From NCBI GenBank assembly GCA_910579285.1, contig CAJTTT010000015.1:1-64000 (forward strand): DNA of 64,000 nucleotides, read 5' to 3'. Each line of letters opens with the position of its first letter. Position 1 is the first letter of the stretch. The notes below the pieces were generated by a model. That model saw only the letters and a program-made list of their open reading frames with translations, had not been told where the DNA came from and ran no database searches. A program made the position numbers and the translations under genes. Shown piece after piece: positions 54,236-62,639 of this stretch. The stretch is from an uncultured Lachnospiraceae bacterium (lineage in GTDB: Bacteria > Bacillota > Clostridia > Lachnospirales > Lachnospiraceae).

Positions 54236-54276
54236 AGTAACTCTTAGCAAGCGTACTCTGCTTACTTAGAGTTACT
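54236..54276 (-). promoter_or_regulatory. Hairpin across the carA stop codon
   Basis: AGTAACTCT (54236-54244) pairs with AGAGTTACT (54268-54276), and inside GCAAGC nearly pairs with GCTTAC around GTACTCT. The structure holds the carA stop codon and ends about 35 bases before carB. No U-run is present. It may adjust the carA/carB balance. Confidence 0.7.
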
Positions 54277-55458
54277 TTTCGTCTTGATCTTCTCTATAAA
54301 TCGGTCAAACAAATACGAGGAATCCTGCGGCCCCGGGCAGGCTTCCGGGTGAAACTGCACCGTAAAAATTTGTTTGCCGGTATAGGAAAGTCCCTCGTTG
54401 GTACCGTCATTCACATTGATAAAGGCCGGAACCGCCACCGCTCTGTCAAGCTTGTCCGTATCCACCACATAGCCGTGGTTCTGGGAAGAAATGTAAACCC
54501 TGCCCGTCTCCAGATCCTTCACTGGATGATTGCCGCCGCGGTGGCCGTACTTCATCTTGAACGTATCCGCCCCCGTCGCAAGCGCCATCAGCTGATGCCC
54601 CAGACAGATTGCAAAAATCGGTGTGTCGGACGCATAGAGCTTTCGGATTTCATTTATGATATTCGTGCACTCTTTCGGGTCGCCGGGGCCATTGCTAAGC
54701 ATGATGCCATCCGGGTGATCGGCAAGAATCTCCTCCGCCGCAGTCCATGCCGGGTAAACTGTCACTTCACATCCTCTGGCCGCCAGCGACTCCGCAATAT
54801 TGTCCTTGGCCCCCAGATCCAGAAGCGCCACCCGCAGACCTGCTCCGTTTAAACGCCGCACGAGGCTGGGCTTCTTCTCCCGCACACCCGCTTCAAACGC
54901 CGCTTTCTGGAAGGAAGCGCTGCCGGAAAGAGGCCCGTTCTCTGCAAGCTCCTTTGTGCCTGTCAGCGTGTATTTCTCTGCACAGCTTACCCGCTCCACT
55001 ACCCTGCCTGTCGTATATGCTTTTAATTTGGGAATGATTGTCTCCAGATTATAACTGCTGTCGGTAGTGATCATACCGTTCATGGTACCCTTCTCACGAA
55101 GGATTCTGGTAAGGGCTCTGGTGTCGATCCCGGCGATCCCCGGCACACCGTTGTCCTCTAAGAATTGTTGAATTGTGATATCACATCTGAAATTGCTGGG
55201 AATCCTCGAAAGTTCCCGCACAATAAAACCGTCCGGCCAGGGCCTCTTTGACTCCATATCGTCCCGGCATATCCCGTAATTGCCAATCAGCGGATATGTC
55301 ATGCACACTGCCTGCCCCGCGTAGGACGGATCTGTCAGCACTTCCAGATACCCCGCCATAGAAGTATTGAAAACAATTTCACTGACGATCTCTTTCCTCG
55401 CCCCTATGTGTGTCCCCTCAAACACAGTGCCGTCTTCCAGTATTAAAAATGATTTCAT
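54262..55458 (-). CDS. carA: Carbamoyl-phosphate synthase small chain
   Basis: CarA is the glutaminase subunit delivering ammonia to CarB. The class I amidotransferase triad is visible: the nucleophilic cysteine in FAICLGHQLMALA and the His/Glu in VQFHPEACPGP. The N-terminal domain (MKSFLILEDGTVFEG) is typical. GGAGG lies six bases before the ATG. The 398-residue length is slightly above the usual 360-380. Confidence 0.97.
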   Translation of the reverse strand: MKSFLILEDGTVFEGTHIGARKEIVSEIVFNTSMAGYLEVLTDPSYAGQAVCMTYPLIGNYGICRDDMESKRPWPDGFIVRELSRIPSNFRCDITIQQFLEDNGVPGIAGIDTRALTRILREKGTMNGMITTDSSYNLETIIPKLKAYTTGRVVERVSCAEKYTLTGTKELAENGPLSGSASFQKAAFEAGVREKKPSLVRRLNGAGLRVALLDLGAKDNIAESLAARGCEVTVYPAWTAAEEILADHPDGIMLSNGPGDPKECTNIINEIRKLYASDTPIFAICLGHQLMALATGADTFKMKYGHRGGNHPVKDLETGRVYISSQNHGYVVDTDKLDRAVAVPAFINVNDGTNEGLSYTGKQIFTVQFHPEACPGPQDSSYLFDRFIEKIKTKSNSK

Positions 55459-55529
55459 CCTAGTCCTCCGTGCCTGTTCCCTTCATCCAATCATCCGGCT
55501 TTTTACTGTCCTAAATCCATAATCGCCTA

Positions 55530-55558
55530 ATTATAGCACAGGAGGGATGCGGCATCAA
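55530..55558 (-). promoter_or_regulatory. Promoter of carAB
   Basis: On the minus strand TTGATG (55553-55558) and a perfect TATAAT (55530-55535) are 17 bases apart. The leader to carA is about 65 bases, too short for a PyrR-type attenuator, and none is seen. Confidence 0.7.
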
Positions 55559-55571
55559 CTGGAAATCTTGC

Positions 55572-55607
55572 AAAAAAACAACGGCCCTAAAACAGTGTTT
55601 AAGGCCG
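55572..55607 (-). terminator. Terminator after purL
   Basis: CGGCC-TTAAAC pairs with GTTTTA-GGGCCG with a small bulge and a three-base loop, followed on the minus strand by a run of seven T. It lies about 25-60 bases after the purL stop codon. Confidence 0.88.
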
Positions 55608-55631
55608 CCATAATATTCTTGCACCATATCA

Positions 55632-58600
55632 TCAAGATTTAAAATACGCCACGCCGCTCTCAAATATCTTCATATCCTGCTCACCGAAAATATTCACAGC
55701 CACGGCTTCCCCTCTTCTCTCCGAATGCGCCATCTTACCCAGACATCTTCCATCCGGGGAAGTGATGCCCTCGATGGAAGCGTAGGAGCCGTTGATGTTC
55801 CACTCCTCATCCATAGACACGCCGCCGTCGGCATCTGCATACTGGGTAGCCACCTGCCCGTTTGCGAACAGCCTGTCGATCCACTCCTTCGGAGCCACGA
55901 ACCGCCCTTCGCCGTGGGAAGCCGGGTTTACATAAGTCTGCCCAAGCTCCGCCCCTGCAAGCCAGGGTGACTTGTTGGAAACTACCTTGAGATAAGCCAT
56001 CTTTGAAATATGGCGGTTTATCGTATTGAAGGTCAGCGTAGGAGAATCCTCCCCCTGCTCCCGGATCTCGCCGTAAGGCACGAGCCCCAGTTTAATCAAC
56101 GCCTGGAAACCGTTACAGATTCCCAGCGCCAGACCGTCCCTCTCGTTTAGAAGCTTCATCACCGCGTCCTTCATTTTCTCGTTCTGGAAAGCAGTCGCAA
56201 AGAACTTGGCGGAACCGTCCGGCTCATCGCCCGCGGAAAAGCCGCCCGGGAACATGATGATCTGCGCCTGTCCGATCGCCTTCTCAAAGGCTTCCACGCT
56301 CTCTCTGATATCCGCCGCGTTCTGGTTCTTAAACACCTTTACGACCGTTTCAGCCCCGGCGTTCTCAAAGGCCTTCGCGCTGTCGTACTCACAGTTCGTG
56401 CCCGGGAATACCGGGATAAATACCGTGGGCTTCGCCACCTTATGTCTGCACACATAAATACTGTCTGCACGGTACAGTTCCGATGCCACGGGACTCTTGT
56501 CTTTTCCGGCCGTATAGGGAAATACCTTGTCAAGCTTCGCGCGCCAGGTCTGCACGGCTTCCGCCTGTTCCAGCTTCATGGAGCCGTAGGTAAACGCGCC
56601 GTCCGCCGTCACGGTGCCGATCTCCTCATAGGAAATCCCCAGCGCCTTCAAGTGGTGTACCTCTTTCGCCGGCATCTCCGCCACGATATCGCCAAGGCCG
56701 TTGTCAAACAGGGCTTCCATCTTATAGGAGGAATCCACAGCCACGCCGAATCCGTTTCCGAATGCCATCTTACTCACAGCCGCCGCCACGCCCTTTGCGT
56801 CCAGCGCGTAGGCCGCCACGATCTTTCTCTTCTGAAACTTCACCGGCATTCCATTTATGATATCTGTGTCAGTATACTCTGACATTAATGTCATTATCTT
56901 GTCATAAAGTGTCATAACCTCGTCATACACTGGCAGATCATAGGAATCACGCGGGATACGGAACCGCACGAGCCGATCTCCCGGGTATTTTAATTCGGGT
57001 GTGACAATATTCCCGCTCTGATTCACATTGACCGCAAAGGACACCAGTGTAGGCGGCACGTCAATATCATTGAAAGTGCCTGACATAGAATCCTTGCCGC
57101 CGATGGAGGGCAGTCCGTACTTCATCTGGGCATCGTATGCGCCAAGAAGCGCCGAAAACGGCTGACTCCAGCGGGACGGCTCCCCGCTCATACGCCGGAA
57201 ATACTCCTGGAAAGTAAAGCGGATCGTCCTGTAATCCCCGCCGTTTGCCACAATCTTCGCCATCGACTCAGTCACCGCATAAACCGCGCCGTGGTACGGA
57301 CTCCAGCTTGACAGATAAGGATCAAAGCCGTAGCTCATCATGGTCACGGTGTCTGTCTTTCCTTCCAGGGTCGGGAGTTTCGCCACCATAGCCTGCGTCT
57401 CTGTCAGCTGATACTTACCGCCGTAGGGCATATACACGCTGCCTGCGCCGATGGAGGCGTCAAACATCTCCACAAGTCCCTTCTGGGAGCAGACATTTAA
57501 ATCCTCCAGAAGAGAAAGCCACGCCGCCTTCACATCCTTGCGGGAAAGCGCCTCCGCCACCGCAGGGGTTGTGATTTTTTTGAAGTAATCCTCTTTTTCC
57601 TCCGGCATGTCAACATGGACATCCGTCTCCTGATGGGCGCCGTTGGTATCCAGAAACGCTCTGGACAGATCAACAATGCGCTGTCCGCGCCATTTGAGCA
57701 CCAGTCTCGGCTCTTTGGTTACCACAGCCACAGGCACTGCCTCCAGATTCTCCTCCGCCGCATACCCGAGGAAAGCGTCCACATCGCCGGGAGCCACTAC
57801 CACTGCCATACGCTCCTGAGATTCCGAAATCGCAAGTTCCGTCCCGTCCAGACCCGCATATTTTTTCGGCACTTTATCCAGATCCACAACGAGCCCGTCC
57901 GCCAGCTCACCAATCGCCACAGACACGCCGCCCGCACCGAAATCATTACATTTCTTAATCAGCCGGCTCACTTCCTCACGCCGGAATAATCTCTGAATTT
58001 TTCTCTCCGTGGGCGCATTTCCCTTCTGCACTTCCGCGCCGCATGTATCAATGGATTTCTCCGTATGCACCTTGGAGGAACCCGTTGCGCCGCCGCAGCC
58101 GTCACGCCCGGTTCTGCCGCCCAGCAGAATGATAATATCGTCGGGATCAGAGTTTTCCCGGATCACATTTTTTCTCGGCGCGGCACCCATCACCGCACCG
58201 ATCTCCATACGCTTCGCAACATAATTCGGGTGGTAAATTTCTTTGACCAACCCGGTCGCCAGACCGATCTGGTTACCATAGGAAGAGTATCCGTTGGCCG
58301 CCCCCCGCACCAGTTTTTTCTGAGGCAGCTTCCCCTTCAACGTATCCGCCACCGGCACTGTGGGATCCGCCGCGCCGGTCACACGCATCGCCTGATAGAC
58401 ATATCCCCTGCCCGAAAGGGGATCCCGGATCGCTCCGCCAAGACAGGTGGCTGCCCCGCCAAACGGCTCGATCTCCGTGGGATGGTTGTGGGTTTCGTTC
58501 TTGAAAAAGACAAGCCACTCCTCTGTCACCGGGCCGTCACCATAATCCATCTCCACCGGCACCACCACTGAGCACGCATTGATCTCATCGGACTCTTCCA

Positions 58601-59501
58601 TATCGTCCAATTTCCCATCCTTTTTTAACTTTCTCATAGCCATCAGAGCCAGATCCATCAGACAGACAAACTTGTCCTCTCTGCCCTTAAAAACTTCTTC
58701 CCTCACCTTCAGGTAATCCTGGTAAGTCTTCTCGATCGGCTCCCGGTACTTTCCTTCCCCGAAGCTCACGTTCTTAAGCTCGGTAGAAAAAGTCGTATGA
58801 CGGCAGTGGTCGGACCAGTAAGTATCCAGCACCCGGATCTCCGTCATCGTGGGATTGCGCTTCTCCTCTTTCGCAAAATAATCCTGAATATGCAGAAAAT
58901 CCTTGAACGTCATGGCAAGACCGAGGGACTCATACAGCTCCTTCAGCTCTTCCTGCGGCATGTCCACAAAGTCCTCCCGCTCCGGGAAATTCTCCAGTAT
59001 GACCACATCCGCAGGCTCCTCATAGGTAAACGCCAGCGTCTCCGGGGGCACCTGTCCGGTTTCTCTCGAATCCACGGGGTTGATACAGTATGCCTTGATC
59101 CGCGCAAGCTCATCGTCCGTCACGTTTCCATTGACCAGATAAGTCACTGCTGTTTTAATGATCGGTTCCTCGTCTTCCTTCAGAAACTGCACGCACTGCA
59201 CAGCGGAATCCGCCCGCTGGTCAAACTGCCCCGGCAGAAACTCTACGGAAAATACCCGTCCGTTTTCCGGGATTTCAATCTGCTCCCGGTATAAAATATC
59301 CACCGGCGGCTCTGAAAAAACTGTCCGGCAGGCTCTCTCAAACACTTCCTCAGAAATATTTTCCACATCATAGCGGATGAAAACCCGTATCTGTTCCACG
59401 CTGTTTATACCAAGAAAACTCTCGATCTCTTCCTTCAGCTCCCTGGCCTTAACTGCATAAGGCTCTTTCTTCTCCACATAAATCCTTCTGACATTTCCCA
59501 T
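55632..59501 (-). CDS. purL: Phosphoribosylformylglycinamidine synthase, single-chain
   Basis: PurL converts FGAR to FGAM with glutamine and ATP. At 1289 residues it is the long form with all parts in one chain: N-terminal PurS-like domain, linker with DTYWSDHCRHTTF, two AIR-synthase-like halves (FKNETHNHPTEIEPFGGAA is the ATP/substrate motif), and a C-terminal glutaminase with GICNGFQALIKLG holding the nucleophilic cysteine and MAHSERRGE. Many Firmicutes split this into PurS, PurQ and PurL; the fused type is common in Clostridia. GGAGGAG precedes the ATG. Confidence 0.97.
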   Translation of the reverse strand: MGNVRRIYVEKKEPYAVKARELKEEIESFLGINSVEQIRVFIRYDVENISEEVFERACRTVFSEPPVDILYREQIEIPENGRVFSVEFLPGQFDQRADSAVQCVQFLKEDEEPIIKTAVTYLVNGNVTDDELARIKAYCINPVDSRETGQVPPETLAFTYEEPADVVILENFPEREDFVDMPQEELKELYESLGLAMTFKDFLHIQDYFAKEEKRNPTMTEIRVLDTYWSDHCRHTTFSTELKNVSFGEGKYREPIEKTYQDYLKVREEVFKGREDKFVCLMDLALMAMRKLKKDGKLDDMEESDEINACSVVVPVEMDYGDGPVTEEWLVFFKNETHNHPTEIEPFGGAATCLGGAIRDPLSGRGYVYQAMRVTGAADPTVPVADTLKGKLPQKKLVRGAANGYSSYGNQIGLATGLVKEIYHPNYVAKRMEIGAVMGAAPRKNVIRENSDPDDIIILLGGRTGRDGCGGATGSSKVHTEKSIDTCGAEVQKGNAPTERKIQRLFRREEVSRLIKKCNDFGAGGVSVAIGELADGLVVDLDKVPKKYAGLDGTELAISESQERMAVVVAPGDVDAFLGYAAEENLEAVPVAVVTKEPRLVLKWRGQRIVDLSRAFLDTNGAHQETDVHVDMPEEKEDYFKKITTPAVAEALSRKDVKAAWLSLLEDLNVCSQKGLVEMFDASIGAGSVYMPYGGKYQLTETQAMVAKLPTLEGKTDTVTMMSYGFDPYLSSWSPYHGAVYAVTESMAKIVANGGDYRTIRFTFQEYFRRMSGEPSRWSQPFSALLGAYDAQMKYGLPSIGGKDSMSGTFNDIDVPPTLVSFAVNVNQSGNIVTPELKYPGDRLVRFRIPRDSYDLPVYDEVMTLYDKIMTLMSEYTDTDIINGMPVKFQKRKIVAAYALDAKGVAAAVSKMAFGNGFGVAVDSSYKMEALFDNGLGDIVAEMPAKEVHHLKALGISYEEIGTVTADGAFTYGSMKLEQAEAVQTWRAKLDKVFPYTAGKDKSPVASELYRADSIYVCRHKVAKPTVFIPVFPGTNCEYDSAKAFENAGAETVVKVFKNQNAADIRESVEAFEKAIGQAQIIMFPGGFSAGDEPDGSAKFFATAFQNEKMKDAVMKLLNERDGLALGICNGFQALIKLGLVPYGEIREQGEDSPTLTFNTINRHISKMAYLKVVSNKSPWLAGAELGQTYVNPASHGEGRFVAPKEWIDRLFANGQVATQYADADGGVSMDEEWNINGSYASIEGITSPDGRCLGKMAHSERRGEAVAVNIFGEQDMKIFESGVAYFKS

Positions 59502-59605
59502 AGTCGGTTCTCCTCCATTATCACAGTTCCCATCTTGTCCTATATGTTAAAAAATCGTTGCTTGGCAGCGGACATTAGGAGTATGCCGCAATTTCCTGAC
59601 TATAT

Positions 59606-59631
59606 AAAAAGATACCCCTGCACGGAGTATC
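59606..59631 (-). terminator. Terminator after the TetR gene
   Basis: GATACCCC (59611-59618) pairs with GGAGTATC (59624-59631), one wobble, with a five-base loop, and a T-run follows on the minus strand. Confidence 0.8.
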
Positions 59632-59648
59632 CTTCCTCCCTGCCGCCC

Positions 59649-60233
59649 TTAAATCTCCGTTATCAGTCCCTGCATAATATAGAGCAGCTGCTCATCCACC
59701 ATCTTTTCCGTGATGCCGAAAGTCTGCGCGTTGATCTTCAGTCCCTCCAGCACATACATGATATTAGCTGCCGCCCCCTTGGGATTCTCACAGTAAAACT
59801 CGCCGCTGCCAATTCCCGCCTCAATCAGCTTTTCGATCACTTTGACGCCCGCGTCAAACTGTCTGCGCAGCATATTGTTCTTATCGGTCGGTTTATGAGC
59901 AAAGAAATATTCATAGACCGCTACGGTCAAATTATCCTTATTCTGCAAAAGTTCTTTCTTCTGCTCTTTTAAAAAGAGCGTCAGAATATCCGCCGCCGTA
60001 TCCTCTCTGGCGATTTGTTCCGTGAAAACATCGTCAGTCTCATCCGCCTCCATCTGCAGCACTTCCATCAGAATCTGATCCGTGCTCTCAAAATACAGGT
60101 ACAGGCCGCCCCGGCTGATCTCGCAGGCCTCCACAATATCCTTCATGGTCACACTCTTAAAGCCTTTTTCTACAAACACCTTTCTGGCCGTATCCAGTAT
60201 GTATTTCTTTTTCTGTGCTGATTTTTCTCCCAT
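59649..60233 (-). CDS. TetR-family transcription regulator
   Basis: This 194-residue regulator has an N-terminal helix-turn-helix: KYILDTARKVFVEKGFKSVT, then MKDIVEACEISRGGLYLYFE. The C-terminal ligand domain is divergent. No efflux or enzyme gene is adjacent on the same strand apart from the unrecognised gene 60 bases upstream, so its target is unknown. GGGAG precedes the ATG. It resembles FadR/QacR-like regulators only in the DNA-binding part. Confidence 0.92.
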   Translation of the reverse strand: MGEKSAQKKKYILDTARKVFVEKGFKSVTMKDIVEACEISRGGLYLYFESTDQILMEVLQMEADETDDVFTEQIAREDTAADILTLFLKEQKKELLQNKDNLTVAVYEYFFAHKPTDKNNMLRRQFDAGVKVIEKLIEAGIGSGEFYCENPKGAAANIMYVLEGLKINAQTFGITEKMVDEQLLYIMQGLITEI

Positions 60234-60293
60234 CGTTTTCTTATCTCCCTAAAATGTATCTTACAGCCAGCGTCACTCTATGCCATTCTTCTG

Positions 60294-60803
60294 CTATTTC
60301 CCTTCCTTAACGTTGACCACTCTGGACTGTACCGGGTGATCCCAAAAATCCAGATTTTCTTTCATTTTCTTTATCACATTCAGAAAAATGCCGTTCTCCA
60401 CCGCCTCAGACCATCTTCTACCCTTTGTCATGCCTTCCATCACATATCTGGAAAGGATGCCTTTCAGCGCGTCCATCTCCCGGATATCCGACCTCTTGAT
60501 GACCATAAGTTCGTCCTCCAATCGGCGGATCCTGTACCGTGAATAGATGTACTTGTAATTTCGGTCCATAAGCTTCGTACGCTGGGCCTCCTTAATAAAA
60601 TTCATCAGCGTGCCGTCATAAACCGGGAAAGCAATCGAATGTTCTGCAATCCCAGACCCGGAATAGCTCTGTTGTACGCTCTTTCCGTTCTTGCTCTCAA
60701 GCCAGGACAGATAACGCGCAAGTTTCTCCACGTCAGCCCTGTATTCATTGACAACCTGCTGTCTGTAGGCGATATCTTCTTTCTCTATCTGTGTCTTGTC
60801 CAT
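60294..60803 (-). CDS. Unrecognised cytoplasmic protein of about 169 residues
   Basis: I do not recognise this protein. It has an N-terminal helical part (YRADVEKLARYLSWLESKNG), a central segment SYSGSGIAEHSIAFPVYDGT, then a basic aromatic stretch (DRNYKYIYSRYRI) and a mixed tail. It has no signal peptide or membrane segment. The in-frame ATG at 60803 follows a weak GGAAGCGAG site; the GTG at 60812 is an alternative. It lies 60 bases upstream of the TetR gene in the same direction, so co-transcription is likely. Confidence 0.75.
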   Translation of the reverse strand: MDKTQIEKEDIAYRQQVVNEYRADVEKLARYLSWLESKNGKSVQQSYSGSGIAEHSIAFPVYDGTLMNFIKEAQRTKLMDRNYKYIYSRYRIRRLEDELMVIKRSDIREMDALKGILSRYVMEGMTKGRRWSEAVENGIFLNVIKKMKENLDFWDHPVQSRVVNVKEGK

Positions 60804-61024
60804 AATTTTCACTCGCTTCCGTTTCCATAATGACTATCTACCTATATAGGTCTGCATTGATCTGCCTGCCGCAAAGTCCCGACAAGCCTGTCATTTTAAA
60901 TTTTAACACAAATTTCTGAAAAGTACAGTACAAAAAGAATCATCCTTCTTGTGCAATATAACAAAGCGCAGTCCCTCAGCATTTCAAGGGATCCACGCTC
61001 TGTCAGTGAATCATCACCACCGCA

Positions 61025-61636
61025 TTATGCCAGCTGTTTTAATTTTATGCTATGATTCATCACCGTCTTTTTGAGTATATCAATATCATCGAAGGCGCTC
61101 TCCATTCTTTCCGCCCCCTTCTTATAACGCACATAGGTACTCAGATAAACCTCCTCTATGTTGTTTAAGCGCGGTACCACAATGTTTTCCTGAACCAGTT
61201 TCATCTGATGCAGCTCTGCGCCTGCCAGCTCCATTTTTTTGCCAACAAGGTGTATCTCTGCCTCCATCTGGCCCATTTTGTCATCCATTAGATGCATCTC
61301 TGTCTCCATCCGATCCATTTTAACCTGCATATAACATATATGATCCGACATCAGACGGAGTTCACCCTTAACTTCCTTCATCTCCCCCTGCAGAGTATAG
61401 ACATCTCCCTTTAAGATGCAGACGTCCTTCTTCAGACCGCTGACATCTTCCTTCAATACGCCGACGTCTTCCTTCAGGCCGCTGACATCTTCCTTCAGGC
61501 CGCTGACATCTTCCTTCAGGCCGCTGACGTCTTCCTTCAGGACATGAATATCATCCTTAATCGGCTGCAGTTCTTTTTTCAGCTTCGTTTCAAACAGATC
61601 CGACACCGCAAGCAGCAATTCATCATTATTCATCAT
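61025..61636 (-). CDS. Heptad-repeat coiled-coil protein
   Basis: This 203-residue protein is predicted to be almost entirely coiled coil. After a short N-terminal helix (ELLLAVSDLFETKLKKELQP) come about seven near-identical heptads of the LKEDVSG type, then longer imperfect heptads (ELRLMSDHICYMQVKMDRME) and a C-terminal stretch with VQENIVVPRLNNIEEVYLST. It has no signal peptide. Similar proteins occur in Clostridia, function unknown. The start region holds a duplicated decamer that shifts the best ribosome site out of frame, so expression may be reduced or variable. Confidence 0.82.
   Translation of the reverse strand: MMNNDELLLAVSDLFETKLKKELQPIKDDIHVLKEDVSGLKEDVSGLKEDVSGLKEDVGVLKEDVSGLKKDVCILKGDVYTLQGEMKEVKGELRLMSDHICYMQVKMDRMETEMHLMDDKMGQMEAEIHLVGKKMELAGAELHQMKLVQENIVVPRLNNIEEVYLSTYVRYKKGAERMESAFDDIDILKKTVMNHSIKLKQLA
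61403..61542. repeat. 21-bp tandem repeats encoding heptads
   Basis: About six to seven copies of a 21-bp unit (on the plus strand CTTCCTTCAGGCCGCTGACAT and variants) run in phase with the coiled-coil gene. Exact repetition between 61465 and 61535 would permit gain or loss of whole heptads without a frameshift. Confidence 0.88.
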
Positions 61637-61640
61637 TATT
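61621..61640. repeat. Duplicated decamer over the coiled-coil start codon
   Basis: CATCATTATT occurs twice in tandem at 61621-61630 and 61631-61640. On the minus strand this gives an ATG at 61643 with ideal GAGG spacing that reads only MNNDE and stops, while the long frame begins at 61636/61633. With a single copy the well-placed ATG would be in frame. Confidence 0.85.
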
Positions 61641-61690
61641 CATACTTTTCCTCTTTTCTATCGTTTTTTGGAGGCCCCGTTGACAAGATC

Positions 61691-61719
61691 AGTATAGCAT
61701 CGCCCATATACGCTGTCTA
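61691..61719 (-). promoter_or_regulatory. Promoter of the coiled-coil gene
   Basis: On the minus strand TAGACA (61714-61719) and TATACT (61691-61696) are 17 bases apart, about 45 bases before the start codon. Confidence 0.6.
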
Positions 61720-62203
61720 TTGTAACAAAAGTACAAAACAATATTCGAAATACCGCATCTGGCAAAACTGCACAACACTACATCTAGTATCAACATATGT
61801 TTTCCCCCGCATCCCATAACTACATCTTGGAACCTCCCATGTGCCTATCGTTATTTCGTTTACTTTTTTTGTACATGTCACCCTTCTGACATCCACTGCC
61901 TCTTCTTCATGCCGGATCTGATTTACACGAAAAGCCGGAACCCCTTTCCTGCTTTTCTATGAGGGTTCACTTCCCGTTTCGCTCTTCTTTTGCACTGCAT
62001 TTCTCCCAGATTGTTCCAATTATTCTGTCAATACTGTTAAAATGCCGAATTTATTTTACCCCCCCCCCAATATTTCATGCAATATGCCGCATTGTTTTTC
62101 CATATATTCAGAGTAAAATTGATATTAGGATAATGTTTCTACCTATTTATTAATATTAGGGGAATATAGCGAAAATAGCCAGCACATAAAAGGAGGTGAA
62201 AAA
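61720..62203. other. Intergenic region with a poly-C tract
   Basis: This AT-rich gap between divergent genes contains no open frame I can support and no recognisable RNA gene. It includes a run of ten C at 62059-62068, and ATATTAGG twice (near 62122 and 62153) in the stretch before the lipoprotein gene, whose promoter should lie here but is not obvious. The poly-C run is long enough to be slippage-prone. Confidence 0.7.
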
Positions 62204-62608
62204 TTGAAAATGAAAATAGTAGTCCTTGCGCTGGGACTTATCCTGCTTTCTGCAGCCGGGCTGTGGGGATGCGGACGAGACAGGGAATTGGCAAAAGTAT
62301 CTGTCGATGACAGTCTGCCAAAGATTCAAAAAGCGAAAGTGATAAACGAAAGCGGATCTCCCATTTCTTCCACTGAAAATGATACCTCGGAAGCTAAGGA
62401 GTTGATTGCCTTGGCCGACACTCGTGAGGAAGCAGAAGAAATCGCCGAACTATACGAAATTGACCTAAGCTCCTATTCCTATGGTGTAGCCACTTATACA
62501 ACTGACAAAAACACCCAGGAACTCATAGAACTTGGCGCTGAAAAAGGATATCCTGCATTGACCCCTAGTTATTCACTCGAGCTCCATACAGAGCAGACAA
62601 CCAATTGA
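62204..62608 (+). CDS. Lipoprotein resembling a subtilase propeptide
   Basis: This 134-residue secreted lipoprotein has a signal peptide (VVLALGLILLSAAGLWGC) ending at Cys23 and a short acidic linker. Residues 66-130 (LIALADTREEAEEIAELYEI, then DLSSYSYGVATY and PALTPSYSLELH) align clearly with residues about 235-300 of the protease encoded next (VVYLAETEEEAEQVAAAFGG, LDSYSYEVAVIS and PAVWPNYYQYLH), just before its catalytic domain. A stand-alone propeptide could act as inhibitor or folding helper. AGGAGG lies seven bases before a TTG at 62204; the ATG at 62210 is possible. Confidence 0.82.
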   Translation: MKMKIVVLALGLILLSAAGLWGCGRDRELAKVSVDDSLPKIQKAKVINESGSPISSTENDTSEAKELIALADTREEAEEIAELYEIDLSSYSYGVATYTTDKNTQELIELGAEKGYPALTPSYSLELHTEQTTN

Positions 62609-62639
62609 TGATTAGCAGAAAAGAAAGAGAAGGAGAAAA

